DNA from: JBATTK01 sp049670505
GTDB taxonomy: Bacteria > Bacteroidota > Bacteroidia > Flavobacteriales > Flavobacteriaceae
Direction: 5' to 3'
Assembly (NCBI GenBank): GCA_049670505.1
Contig: JBATTK010000094.1
Coordinates: 1 to 43,307, forward strand
DNA length: 43,307 nucleotides
Positions 8,371 through 17,038 of this stretch are shown piece by piece. Below the pieces are notes generated by a model. It had not been told where the DNA came from. It worked only from the letters and a program-made list of their open reading frames with translations, and searched no databases. Positions within the stretch are counted from its first letter, which is position 1. Every line of letters starts with the position of its first letter. Both the position numbers and the translations under genes were made by a program.

Positions 8371-11007
8371 TTAGAAATAGATTCTGAAAGTAGCATTGGG
8401 GGTAAAACCAAGGGACAACTGTTCTATTTGATTTAACTCGTCCTGACCCGTATTTGGATTAGTATCTACACGGTAGAAAACGGATATGGGAATCTGCCGA
8501 GCGTACATATTTTGAAACGACAATCCAAAAGCCCCTCTAAAATTACCTTTTGGGGATAGGCCAAATTTGTAGAGTACCGAGGCATCCAGACGATGATAAT
8601 TGGGCAAGCGTTCACTATTTATCGCCCCAAAGGCAATATCCCCCGTGATAACACTAAAACCATCTACGGGAGTAAAGGGCAAACCGGTACGATAGGTCCA
8701 GCCCATAGAAAACTCCCAGTCTTTTAGCTCGTAGGTATTCGCGATCCTAAAATTGTGGGTGACATCATTATTTCCGGGGAAAGGGTTATTTTGAAGTGCT
8801 TCAAAGCTATATTCCACGTCATTGAAGGTATATCCCAGCCAAATGCGATAATCGCCCAGTTTTTTCCGTAGCAATACATCCACGCCAACAATATCACTTT
8901 CTCCTTGCGACAACTCTTCGGCCGCGTTCGTAAAGCCATTGGTAAAAGAGGTAAGGCCCTGAATGTTCTTAACATAACCGTCCATATCCAATGTCCAACC
9001 ATCCACATCGATCAGGAATCCACCGGAAAACTGGGTGCTTTCCAATACGGGAATATCCATACCATCGGAAAGCGTCCATATATTATTCTCCAATCGCAGC
9101 TGCGTATCCTCAAATTCTACTAACTGGCTAATGGGCTGGTAGCGTCTTTCCGCCGTTGCTTTTATCCGTACGATAGGGGATAACGGAAACTCGGCATTTA
9201 ACCGTGGTTCAATAAAAAAATCGTCCACTAATGAATAATGGGAGCCCCGTACTCCGAGACTCAGCAGTCCTTTGTTGCTTGGCCGATACAGATATTCCGC
9301 ATAGACCGAGTTGGTCTGGTTAACGTTTTGTCGTCTTTCATTAAAATCCCTGGATGCGGCCGGTAAGGGAATATCGTCATCGTCATCCGGGTCTATATCA
9401 TCATCCCCTGCCTCGTCCCTGAATAATTGAAAGAAGACATCCACATTGGAATATTGATAGCCTAGTTTAATGGCGTGAAGGGGTAAAAAATTATAGGAAA
9501 GATTTACATCCACCCCATAATCTTCTACGGTATTCCTTCTAATATTTTCTTCTTCTACTTCTAGTTCTTCGGTAACCAAATTTTGGTAATCACTATCAAA
9601 ATTGGAGTAATATGCCTTTAAGGAATGATGGAGTTTCCCAAATTTTGTACCGTTCCAATCAAAACTAGCCCCTTGATTTTCAATAATGAAGCGATCCTCG
9701 GTAATATCCTCATCATCCCGTGAAAAAAAATCCAAGTCGTTGTTCGTAAAAAGCCCACTTATGGCAATATTGTCGTTCTTTGACGGCTGAATGATCAACT
9801 TGGCGCTTCCGTCATAAAAGAAGAAATCCTCATCTCCTAGAATTTCACTGGTGTCATCGTCATCATCATCATCGTCATCTTCCACCAATTCCCCAGTAGG
9901 GTCGGTCACAACTTTAGTGTTCTGAAAAACTTTTTCCGCCAGGGCATTAAAAGTAGGGGTCTGTAGCGCATCGGTGTACGAACGTCTTCCGGAGAGTATA
10001 AGCCCCACATTTTTTCCAAGGGCGGCCTTTAGGTAAGCATCTGCGTGGGTGCCATTGATTCCTGCCCCGCCATTAGTGGTCGTGGGCACCTGGGTATCGC
10101 TGGTAATATCGATTACACCGGAAATACGATCTCCGTATTCCGGAGGGGCACCTCCTTTGTAGATTTTGGCATTTTCCACCACATAGGGATTTATGGTAGA
10201 AATCATCCCAAAGAAATGTCCTGTATTATACAGTTTGATACCATCAAAATAGATAAGGTTCTGATCGGAAGATCCGCCTCTTATCTGTATATCCGATGCA
10301 GATTCGTCCAAACTGCTTATTCCGGGAATAAGTTGAATACTCTGAAAAACATCGGGCTCTACTAGTCCCGGAAGTATACCGAGCGCGGAGTTCTTTAAGG
10401 TAAAGGACCCATCTATATTCTTATCCACACCCTTGGTCAGATACCCCATGACCACCACCTCCTGAAGCGATTGTGCCGTAGGGAGAAGAAAAATGTTTTT
10501 ACAATCTTCAGTTCTGTATTCGGAAGCCTTCACAATTTTGTCCGCATAGCCTACATATTGTACCGAGAGGGTTCCATCTTGTTCCATGCCATCTATTTGG
10601 AAAAATCCATTTTCATCACTGGTAGCCCCTTTGGAAGTTCCCATAACGATAACGGTAGCATAAGGCAGTGCGGTATTGGTGTCACCATCGTATAAATAAC
10701 CGCATACATCCATTTTGGTTGAAGGTACACGGATGATTACCTGTGTTTCGGAAACCTTTTCAAATACAAGCCCCGTTTGGGCCATGAGTTCGGATAGCAA
10801 TTGGTCTTCGGTAATGTTGGGATTGTTTAGCGTTATTACTTTATCGGCAATGGCCTGTTCCGCGTAGGAAAAGGAGAGTTCCGTTTTATCCGTAATATCA
10901 CCAAGTACTTCTTTTAAAGCGGTTGCTTGGTAGTCCACTATAAGATTTTGTTGTGAGAAAGTAACCGTAGTCCATAAGAATAGAAGTAGGGATATTAATT
11001 TTTTCAT
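8371..11007 (-). CDS. TonB-dependent receptor with STN domain (FecA-type, no SusD)
   Basis: Outer-membrane importer and signal transducer of 878 residues. Signal peptide about 1-18, STN about 20-78, carboxypeptidase-regulatory-like domain about 100-180, plug about 200-300 (I-Q-I-R-G-G-S-S-D-Q-N and I-Y-K-G-G-A-P-P-E-Y-G-D-R), then a barrel ending F-R-I-Y-F. It is the third gene of a sigma / FecR / receptor cassette, 10 bp after the FecR gene, so it is predicted to induce its own operon when it binds substrate. Two aspartate-rich tracts (about 376-384 with nine Asp, and about 533-545) lie in predicted barrel loops, which is unusual and hints at cation contact. No SusD-like gene accompanies it. 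The substrate could be a siderophore, metal chelate or glycan; sequence does not decide. Confidence 0.92.
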   Translation of the reverse strand: MKKLISLLLFLWTTVTFSQQNLIVDYQATALKEVLGDITDKTELSFSYAEQAIADKVITLNNPNITEDQLLSELMAQTGLVFEKVSETQVIIRVPSTKMDVCGYLYDGDTNTALPYATVIVMGTSKGATSDENGFFQIDGMEQDGTLSVQYVGYADKIVKASEYRTEDCKNIFLLPTAQSLQEVVVMGYLTKGVDKNIDGSFTLKNSALGILPGLVEPDVFQSIQLIPGISSLDESASDIQIRGGSSDQNLIYFDGIKLYNTGHFFGMISTINPYVVENAKIYKGGAPPEYGDRISGVIDITSDTQVPTTTNGGAGINGTHADAYLKAALGKNVGLILSGRRSYTDALQTPTFNALAEKVFQNTKVVTDPTGELVEDDDDDDDDDTSEILGDEDFFFYDGSAKLIIQPSKNDNIAISGLFTNNDLDFFSRDDEDITEDRFIIENQGASFDWNGTKFGKLHHSLKAYYSNFDSDYQNLVTEELEVEEENIRRNTVEDYGVDVNLSYNFLPLHAIKLGYQYSNVDVFFQLFRDEAGDDDIDPDDDDDIPLPAASRDFNERRQNVNQTNSVYAEYLYRPSNKGLLSLGVRGSHYSLVDDFFIEPRLNAEFPLSPIVRIKATAERRYQPISQLVEFEDTQLRLENNIWTLSDGMDIPVLESTQFSGGFLIDVDGWTLDMDGYVKNIQGLTSFTNGFTNAAEELSQGESDIVGVDVLLRKKLGDYRIWLGYTFNDVEYSFEALQNNPFPGNNDVTHNFRIANTYELKDWEFSMGWTYRTGLPFTPVDGFSVITGDIAFGAINSERLPNYHRLDASVLYKFGLSPKGNFRGAFGLSFQNMYARQIPISVFYRVDTNPNTGQDELNQIEQLSLGFTPNATFRIYF

Positions 11008-11017
11008 AGGATGTATT

Positions 11018-11929
11018 TTAGGGCGACTTTAGGATTACTGTTTTTTGGTCATTGGACAATTTGTATTCAATACCCATAGGTACAAGCACTGTTTTCAGGG
11101 CAATTTGCAAATTATCGTGGACAAAGCTTCCCGTAAAGTGGTCTACATTCAAATTCGGTTCGTTCTGAAAGTTAATACCATATTGAATCTCCAGTTCGTA
11201 AAGAACGTCCGAAAGCGGCGTATTTTCAAAGGTACTTTTACCGCTTATCCAAGTAGGTCCCCGGGCATCTATATTCCCTTCCTTAATGGCCCCTTCGATC
11301 AATTTTACCCCATCCCCTTGGGTAAGAACGAACACCTCTTTGGTATTGGTGGCATCAAATTGTACGTTACCTTCATAGCACGCTAATTCAAAGCTGGCTT
11401 TTCTGGTTTTTATGTTGAACTGTGTCCCCAGTACGGAAACTGTCCCGGAGGCCGTTCCTACGGCAAACCCGTCCCCTTTTTCAATGCTAAAATACCCCTC
11501 CCCCTGAAGATGCACAGTTTTATTGTTTTCCCAGAAAAAACGTTGATGTGTAAGCTGTGATCGGGCGTTCAGTTGTACGGTTGAGCCGTCCGGCAGGGTA
11601 ATGGACAGTTGTTCGCCTGTTTGCGTACTGTAGGTCACCTCATTGAAAAATAGCCCTATGACCAAAAGGATAGAGGCCGCTATACCCGAAATATAGAGTA
11701 AGGGCCTAAGAACACGTAGGTTGCCCTTTTGAGGAGCGTTTACGGAATCCAGTACTTTGGTCCGTAAGGCTTCCTTATCAAAGCTTGGTTTTTTAAAACG
11801 CTCCATACCTTGGGCAATCTGCTCGTATTCCCTGAATTCAGGGGACTGCTCAAATTCGGCCAACTCCTCCGGAGTGAGCTTCCCTGCCATCCAACGGGCT
11901 AATATGGTTTCGTCTTTTTCTTCGAACAT
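11018..11929 (-). CDS. FecR-family anti-sigma factor (303 aa)
   Basis: Membrane-bound regulator between the ECF sigma factor and the TonB receptor of the same cassette. Short cytoplasmic helical region 1-74 (A-R-W-M-A-G-K-L-T-P-E-E), one membrane span at about 77-95, FecR domain at about 100-195 (L-P-D-G-S-T-V-Q-L-N-A-R-S and G-T-Q-F-N-I-K-T), and a C-terminal DUF4974-type domain at about 230-303. It starts 53 bp after the sigma gene stop and ends 10 bp before the receptor start, all on the minus strand. Gene order and domains make the functional pairing with both neighbours very likely. Confidence 0.93.
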   Translation of the reverse strand: MFEEKDETILARWMAGKLTPEELAEFEQSPEFREYEQIAQGMERFKKPSFDKEALRTKVLDSVNAPQKGNLRVLRPLLYISGIAASILLVIGLFFNEVTYSTQTGEQLSITLPDGSTVQLNARSQLTHQRFFWENNKTVHLQGEGYFSIEKGDGFAVGTASGTVSVLGTQFNIKTRKASFELACYEGNVQFDATNTKEVFVLTQGDGVKLIEGAIKEGNIDARGPTWISGKSTFENTPLSDVLYELEIQYGINFQNEPNLNVDHFTGSFVHDNLQIALKTVLVPMGIEYKLSNDQKTVILKSP

Positions 11930-11982
11930 GGTCTGGTACTTCTAAAGGATAACCGTTTGAATGGTATTTACCCAACCCCCGA

Positions 11983-12498
11983 TTATATATTTTTTATTGT
12001 TTTCCGTAATTTTTGTAATGCCTTTTGCATCCGTTTTTCTATGGCGGTCTGGGAAACGCCCAATAGTTCCGCCATTTCCTTATAGGTCTTCTTATCCATT
12101 CTGTTTAAGAGAAAAACTTCTCGTTGTCCATCTGGCAGTGCGGCAATGGCCGACTGTAATTTATTCATAAACTCGTCTTCCTCGATCTTATATTCCGGAG
12201 TTTCATGATCGGACATTTTTAGGGGTTGCAATTTGGCATATTCCAGGACTACCTTTTTATGGGCTACCTGGTTGTAAAAGGCATTTTTGGCCACAGCGAA
12301 AAGAAACCCCCTTGCTTTTTCAAAAATGACCTTTTTACAGTTGTTCCACAGTTTAATAAACGCTTCCTGTACCAAATCTTCCGCCTGATGTAAATCCCCA
12401 CATTGGTAATACAGATAGTTGCGCAATGTTTCGGAATTGATATCGAAAAGTTGATTGAACACCCCTTTTTCGCAAACAGATCTTTTTATATTATTCAT
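11983..12498 (-). CDS. ECF-type RNA polymerase sigma factor (FecI-like)
   Basis: A 171-residue sigma-70 family factor of the extracytoplasmic function group. Region 2 lies at about residues 25-75 (A-E-D-L-V-Q-E-A-F-I-K-L-W) and region 4 at about 115-165 (L-P-D-G-Q-R-E-V-F-L-L and the helix-turn-helix T-Y-K-E-M-A-E-L-L-G-V-S-Q-T-A-I-E-K-R). Regions 1.1 and 3 are missing, as is normal for ECF factors. It heads the cassette with FecR and the STN-bearing receptor, so it should transcribe them when the receptor is loaded. It may also serve the sigma-less FecR/SusCD module at 0.5-7.1 kb, but nothing in the sequence proves that. Confidence 0.94.
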   Translation of the reverse strand: MNNIKRSVCEKGVFNQLFDINSETLRNYLYYQCGDLHQAEDLVQEAFIKLWNNCKKVIFEKARGFLFAVAKNAFYNQVAHKKVVLEYAKLQPLKMSDHETPEYKIEEDEFMNKLQSAIAALPDGQREVFLLNRMDKKTYKEMAELLGVSQTAIEKRMQKALQKLRKTIKNI

Positions 12499-12702
12499 TA
12501 AACAGGAGTTTTTTGAAGGGGTGGGGCGAAATGATTTTCACCTCCTCCATAATCAAAATTAACAAAAACAAATCGTTATGACTACACCCAATTTTTACCG
12601 AACATCAACCGTAACTTTAAAAAGAGCGGTAGTAGGTCATAGGGATGGGAGGAAAATCTTGATCGAGAATCTATATGTGCTCTTTGCCCATATAAATGCT
12701 AG
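12499..12702. other. Intergenic region upstream of the ECF sigma gene
   Basis: Contains the presumed promoter of the sigma cassette. On the minus strand, TAATTTTG at 12561-12554 matches the Bacteroidota -7 consensus TAnnTTTG, 56 bases upstream of the sigma ATG; I did not find a well-spaced TTTG partner. A purine-rich GGAGGAGGTGA (minus strand, about 12550-12540) looks like a strong ribosome site but is about 40 bases before the ATG, so it does not fit this start. Confidence 0.4.
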
Positions 12703-14112
12703 TTATGCTATGGACAAAATTTCCGTTATCTCTATTTTTACTGCCTTGCCGAACCCCTCTATTTTTGTCAGATCCTGCCCCCAAAAGGCTTCATTGCAAA
12801 GTAAAGTATGTATGGTACTGTCCAAGTCCTTTGCGTTCCATGCCTTGGAAAAATAGGCGATGACTTCAGGGTCATCATTTAACGGGATTTCTACATTTCC
12901 ATAGGTCCCTTTATAAAAAACGAGAAGGTAGGAGAAAGCTTTGATCAATCCTTTGGGCAATGTACGGGTGCTTTTCAAATTCTCCAATAGGGAAGGCATC
13001 ACCCTAACTTTGAATTTTGAAATTGCGTTAAGGGAAATGCTAATGAGTTCGTGTGTTACAAATGGGTTTTTGAACCGTTCCATCACCGAAGCGGTAAAAT
13101 CCCTTAGTTCATGTTCCGGCAGGTCTATGGTAGGAATTATTTCTTCTGCTATAATTTGATGGACCAAGGTACCAATTTCATCATTTTCGATACTATCCTT
13201 AACGGTTCTCAGACCTTTGAGAAAGGCAATGGGCACCATAGCGGTATGTGCTCCGTTGAGTATCCTGACCTTTTGGGTTCTGTAGGGCCCAAGATCATCT
13301 ACGAACTTTACATTCAATCCGGCTTTTTCAAAAGGAAGAATTTCTTGTATATCATCGGGCCCTTCGATTACCCAGAGGTGAAAAGGTTCCGTTTTAACCA
13401 CGAGCTTATCCTCGAAGCCTATTCTTTTCTGTATTTCTAAAATGGACTCCTTGGGAAATCCGGGAACTATTCGATCTACCAAAGTGTTATAGCTTATAAC
13501 ATGCTGTAAGACCCAATCCTTAAAAGTATGTGGTAGCTTCCAATAATCACAATATTGTAAGATACAGGCTATTAGCTTTTCTCCATTTTTTTCTATCAGC
13601 TCACAAGGAAGAATGGTCAGCCCCGCATTTGCCGAACCCTTAAAACAGGTATATCTGTGATAGAGCAGTGCGGCAAGCTTACCGGGAAAAGAACGGGGAA
13701 GTGTTTTAGGGTCGCTATCATTCTCGTCAAAAGTGATTCCTGCCTCCGTGGTATTGGATATGATAAACTTCAAATGGGGATTCTCGCCCAGCGCTAGATA
13801 ATCCGTATAGTTCTCGTAGGGATCTATGGCTCCGCGTACACAAGTGATCAATCTGGAATCTTGGATCGGTCTATTGTTTAATATGCCCTCTACGATGACG
13901 TGATAGAGTCCGTCCTGTTCATTTATAAGCGATGCAAGACCTTTTTCAATGGGCTGAACAATTTGAATATCCCCTGAAAAATCTGTTTTCTCGTTAAGTA
14001 AGTCTATGATCCAATCTACAAACCCCCTAAGAAAATTGCCCTCTCCGAACTGTAAGATCTTTATCGGACGTTCGTATTGCAGATGGGCGTTGGCCCTATT
14101 GAGTTGTTTCAT
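12703..14112 (-). CDS. uxaB: Tagaturonate reductase (altronate oxidoreductase)
   Basis: Reduces D-tagaturonate to D-altronate with NADH, the second step of galacturonate breakdown in the cytoplasm. At 469 residues it has the mannitol/polyol dehydrogenase family layout: an N-terminal Rossmann start (I-L-Q-F-G-E-G-N-F-L-R-G-F-V-D-W, about 16-32), the mid-section V-R-I-L-N-G-A-H-T, the hallmark of this family, and an all-helical C-terminal domain. ATG 14112 is chosen because homology starts just after it and it lies 20 bp past the uxaC stop; the frame is open further upstream but would overlap uxaC. It is third in the minus-strand lacI-uxaC-uxaB unit. Fructuronate reductase is the main alternative within the family, but a separate SDR enzyme in this locus can fill that role. 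Confidence 0.92.
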   Translation of the reverse strand: MKQLNRANAHLQYERPIKILQFGEGNFLRGFVDWIIDLLNEKTDFSGDIQIVQPIEKGLASLINEQDGLYHVIVEGILNNRPIQDSRLITCVRGAIDPYENYTDYLALGENPHLKFIISNTTEAGITFDENDSDPKTLPRSFPGKLAALLYHRYTCFKGSANAGLTILPCELIEKNGEKLIACILQYCDYWKLPHTFKDWVLQHVISYNTLVDRIVPGFPKESILEIQKRIGFEDKLVVKTEPFHLWVIEGPDDIQEILPFEKAGLNVKFVDDLGPYRTQKVRILNGAHTAMVPIAFLKGLRTVKDSIENDEIGTLVHQIIAEEIIPTIDLPEHELRDFTASVMERFKNPFVTHELISISLNAISKFKVRVMPSLLENLKSTRTLPKGLIKAFSYLLVFYKGTYGNVEIPLNDDPEVIAYFSKAWNAKDLDSTIHTLLCNEAFWGQDLTKIEGFGKAVKIEITEILSIA

Positions 14113-14132
14113 ATGAACAAAATAGATTACGC

Positions 14133-15575
14133 CTAAAAGTTGAAATAAGCTTTGGCATTGTGGTAACAGATATCGGATACCATTTTTCCCAGCCATTTCT
14201 CGTCGGACGGCAACTCACCATTTTGTACATCTTTACCGATAAGATTGCACAGCACCCTTCTAAAATACTCATGTCTGGGAAAGGACAGAAAACTTCTGGA
14301 ATCTGTTAACATACCGATAAAACAACTTAATAATCCTAGATTGGAAAGGGAGTTCAATTGCTTTTCCATTCCGTCTTTTTGATCTAAGAACCACCAAGCG
14401 GAGCCAAATTGCATTTTACCTCTAATACTGCCATCGTTAAAATTTCCGATCATGCTGGCCATTACTTCGTTATCTGCCGGATTAAGATTGTAAACTATGG
14501 TTTTGGTCAATTGATCCGTACGGTCCAGAAGATCAAAAAACTTGCTCAACTGCAGGGCCTGAGGGAAATCCCCGATACTATCAAAACCGGTATCCGGCCC
14601 CAGTGTTTTGAGCATTCTGGTATTTGTGTTCCGTAAAGCGCCTAAATGGAACTGTTGTATCCAGCCAAATTCATGATAGCTCTTGCACAGGTGGACCAAG
14701 GTCTCAAATTTAAAGTATGCTATTTCCTCATGGGTCAAATAGCTGCCATCCAAAACTTTTAGAAAAAGTTTATCGATTGCATAATGTCCAAGCTCAAAAT
14801 GATACAGTTGTTCTAAACCATGATCCGATTGCCTACAGCCCATATCGTTAAAAAATGCCATCCGTTTTCGCAAGGCGATGATGAGGTCCGTATATCTCGT
14901 TATTTCAATATTTGCAGCTTCTCCCAATTTTTTAAGATAGTCCGAATAGACAGCAGGATTTTCCACGGCATATGCCTTATCCGGTCTAAAGGATGGCAGC
15001 AATTTAAAGGTATTGGATTGCTCTGCAAAAGTATGGTGGTACGCTAGGGTATCCACAGGGTCATCCGTACTGCAAACGACGGCTACGTTCATATGATCTA
15101 GCAGCGGTCTGACCCTGAATCCATCTGCTTGTAGGTTTTCATTGGTAGCTTCATATATTTCCGAAGCGCTTTGGGGCGTAAGTAATCGGTCAATTCCAAA
15201 ATAGCGTTTCAATTCCAAATGGGTCCAATGGAACAAAGGGTTTCTTAAGGTATAGGGAACCGTTTCCGCCCATTTAAAAAATTTTTCCTTATCCGATGCA
15301 CCCCCGGTAATATAATGTTCATCAACACCTAGAGTGCGCATGGCGCGCCACTTGTAATGATCTCCCCCAAGCCAAATCTGCGTACAATTCGTAAACTGCC
15401 TATTTTCCGTAATATCTTTTGGTGATAAGTGGTTGTGATAATCAATAATGGGCAGTTCACTGGCATAATCATGGTACAGGGTTTTTGCAAATTCGTTATG
15501 GAGCAGAAAATCATCGGAGATAAAAGGCTTATCTATTTTGTGCAATCGATTGTATTTTTGACTGTCTTTATCCAC
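14133..15575 (-). CDS. uxaC: Glucuronate/galacturonate isomerase
   Basis: Converts D-galacturonate to D-tagaturonate and D-glucuronate to D-fructuronate, feeding both branches of the pathway encoded here. At 480 residues it has the usual UxaC length and amidohydrolase-like fold. The metal-binding H47-x-H49 sits in I-I-D-Y-H-N-H-L-S-P, and C-S-T-D-D-P-V-D and T-D-S-R-S-F are further family landmarks. The ATG start gives about 17 residues before the conserved P-F-I-S-D-D-F-L-L-H-N-E-F-A block. Codons 8-13 contain an exact copy of the predicted LacI operator, so repression may act inside this gene; a TTG start at codon 11 is possible. It follows lacI by 22 bp. Confidence 0.95.
   Translation of the reverse strand: MDKDSQKYNRLHKIDKPFISDDFLLHNEFAKTLYHDYASELPIIDYHNHLSPKDITENRQFTNCTQIWLGGDHYKWRAMRTLGVDEHYITGGASDKEKFFKWAETVPYTLRNPLFHWTHLELKRYFGIDRLLTPQSASEIYEATNENLQADGFRVRPLLDHMNVAVVCSTDDPVDTLAYHHTFAEQSNTFKLLPSFRPDKAYAVENPAVYSDYLKKLGEAANIEITRYTDLIIALRKRMAFFNDMGCRQSDHGLEQLYHFELGHYAIDKLFLKVLDGSYLTHEEIAYFKFETLVHLCKSYHEFGWIQQFHLGALRNTNTRMLKTLGPDTGFDSIGDFPQALQLSKFFDLLDRTDQLTKTIVYNLNPADNEVMASMIGNFNDGSIRGKMQFGSAWWFLDQKDGMEKQLNSLSNLGLLSCFIGMLTDSRSFLSFPRHEYFRRVLCNLIGKDVQNGELPSDEKWLGKMVSDICYHNAKAYFNF
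15537..15554 (-). promoter_or_regulatory. Predicted LacI operator inside uxaC
   Basis: On the minus strand, CAATCGATTGCACAAA occupies 15552-15537, identical in all 16 bases to the sites at 16832-16847 and 36119-36134. The core palindrome is TACAATCGATTGCA (15554-15541), one mismatch from TGCAATCGATTGCA. It overlaps uxaC codons 8-13. Confidence 0.6.
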
Positions 15576-15597
15576 CGTGGCTTTCTTTATGATTAGA

Positions 15598-16629
15598 CTA
15601 TTTAGTTTTCAGGGACGAGGCTCTTATTAATAATTCGGGTTGCAGCACGGTTTTTTGAGGAATCATTTTACGCTTTTCAGCTTTCAATATATCAAAGAAC
15701 AACCGTGCCGCGGTTTGACCCATTTCTACGGGAAACTGACGGACCGTTGTCAAAGGGGGGTCGGTAAAAGAGGTAAATGGCTCGTTACTGAAACCTGCCA
15801 GTGCCACATCTTCTGGAATTTTTAGTCCGTTCTCCTTAAGCACTTGCATAGCGCCCATAGCGGCATAATCACTGGTAGAGAAGATGGCATCGAAATCTAT
15901 TTTTTCCCTGAGCAAGTTCTGGGTATGATTTCTGCCGTCTTCCAACTGCATATCCCCAACACAGATGAGCGATTCATCAAGGGGAAGGCCATGGTTTTTT
16001 AGCGCATCGACATATCCCCTATATCTATCCTTATAAATATTTATTCGTCTTTTGGTCGTAAAATGTGCAATGCGGCGGCAACCTTGCTCAATTAAATGTT
16101 CGGTAACCTTATAAGCGCCCAGATAATCATCTATTACAACCTGACTTGTTGGTAGTTCAGAGGTGGTCCTATCGAATAATACCAACGGTATCCCCCTCTT
16201 GATTAAATCCTCATAATGTTCAAAATTATCGGTATTCTTTCCTATGGACGCAATGATTCCATCTACCCGGGCATTCAAAAATGCCCGTACGGTATCCGCT
16301 TCAGCTTGGGGGATTTCGTTGGACTGACTCACCACGACCCTATAATCCAAAGAATTGGCAACTTCCTCAACTCCCCTTATGATGGACGAAAAGAAGGATC
16401 GGTTAATGGTCGGTACTACAATGCCGATTAGCTGGCTCTTACCACTTCGCAAGGCGGATGCAATATGGTTCGGACGGTAATTTAAATCTTGCGCAACCTT
16501 TAATACCGCCTCCCTGGTGTTATTGCTTATCCTAGGATTTCCATTAAGGGCCCTGGAGACGGTAGAAGCTGTAATGCTTAACCGTTCGGCAATATCATGT
16601 ATGGTGGCTTTTTTATTTTCCATGTTCAT
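15598..16629 (-). CDS. LacI-family transcriptional regulator of the uronate locus
   Basis: DNA-binding regulator of 343 residues. The N-terminal helix-turn-helix (T-I-H-D-I-A-E-R-L-S-I-T-A-S-T-V-S-R-A-L-N-G, about 9-31) and hinge (N-Y-R-P-N-H-I-A-S-A-L-R-S-G, about 52-66) are classic LacI; the rest is a periplasmic-binding-protein-like sensor domain with L-V-L-F-D-R and a C-terminal dimer region. It is divergent from the TonB receptor operon and co-directional with uxaC-uxaB. LacI proteins usually contact palindromes with a central CG, which fits the TGCAATCGATTGCA sites near each operon of the locus. The inducer is probably a uronate pathway intermediate (inference). ATG 16623 is an equally good start. 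Confidence 0.94.
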   Translation of the reverse strand: MNMENKKATIHDIAERLSITASTVSRALNGNPRISNNTREAVLKVAQDLNYRPNHIASALRSGKSQLIGIVVPTINRSFFSSIIRGVEEVANSLDYRVVVSQSNEIPQAEADTVRAFLNARVDGIIASIGKNTDNFEHYEDLIKRGIPLVLFDRTTSELPTSQVVIDDYLGAYKVTEHLIEQGCRRIAHFTTKRRINIYKDRYRGYVDALKNHGLPLDESLICVGDMQLEDGRNHTQNLLREKIDFDAIFSTSDYAAMGAMQVLKENGLKIPEDVALAGFSNEPFTSFTDPPLTTVRQFPVEMGQTAARLFFDILKAEKRKMIPQKTVLQPELLIRASSLKTK

Positions 16630-16679
16630 ATTTGTTCAAAGATAAATCTTCGAAAATAGTATCGGATACGCTCGATTAA

Positions 16680-16697
16680 TGTAAACGATTGCGCAAA
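16680..16697 (+). promoter_or_regulatory. Degenerate LacI operator upstream of lacI
   Basis: TAAACGATTGCGCAAA at 16682-16697 matches 13 of 16 bases of the exact site CAATCGATTGCACAAA. It lies about 52 bases upstream of the lacI start codon, which would fit weak autoregulation. Confidence 0.4.
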
Positions 16698-16799
16698 ATA
16701 CATAATTTGATCGAAAATTGAAACGAACGGACGTAAAACTTCAAAAATTACAGAAAAAACTGTCTTATATTGAATAATTGTGTTTTTTAGGTTAAATTA

Positions 16800-16831
16800 T
16801 TTGGATTATTAACATTTCTTTTTTAATTATG
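16800..16831 (+). promoter_or_regulatory. Predicted promoter of the pectin/uronate operon
   Basis: TTTG at 16800-16803, a 20-base spacer, then TAATTATG at 16824-16831. This matches the Bacteroidota housekeeping pattern TTTG / TAnnTTTG with one mismatch in the -7 box. The end of the -7 box overlaps the operator at 16830-16843, the expected position for a repressor that blocks polymerase. Confidence 0.55.
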
Positions 16832-16847
16832 CAATCGATTGCACAAA
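16830..16847 (+). promoter_or_regulatory. Predicted LacI operator in the TonB receptor promoter
   Basis: Perfect 14-bp palindrome TGCAATCGATTGCA at 16830-16843, followed by CAAA; the 16-mer CAATCGATTGCACAAA spans 16832-16847. It has the central CG of LacI-family operators and overlaps the predicted -7 element and start site. Confidence 0.72.
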
Positions 16848-17038
16848 CTATTGATGAAATCCAAATTGTATACCATTGTTTTTGTGAAAATACAAAATAC
16901 ATAGGAAGGCTTTCCCCAAGACTGTTTGAACGATATCTACTCATCAAAGTTATAGTGCAACTAAAAAGTAGGGCTAAAGTACTCAGGTTATAGTGCATTA
17001 GTGACCTTAAAATTACTAACTCAATTAAATAGCAACTC

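Larger units (their letters stand above)
16630..17038. promoter_or_regulatory. Divergent control region between lacI and the TonB receptor operon
   Basis: A 409-base AT-rich spacer with no gene. It holds one exact and one degenerate LacI operator, and a promoter aimed at the receptor operon (listed separately). The predicted transcript start near 16838 leaves an untranslated leader of about 200 bases, in which I saw no obvious riboswitch. Confidence 0.7.

Noticed and set aside
12540..12550. GGAGGAGGTGA on the minus strand as a ribosome binding site
   Set aside because: It is about 40 bases from the sigma factor ATG, and no in-frame start at the right distance gives a conserved N-terminus.
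14113..14196. Longer uxaB starting inside uxaC
   Set aside because: The extra 28 residues do not match the family and would overlap the uxaC coding end; ATG 14112 fits gene spacing and homology.
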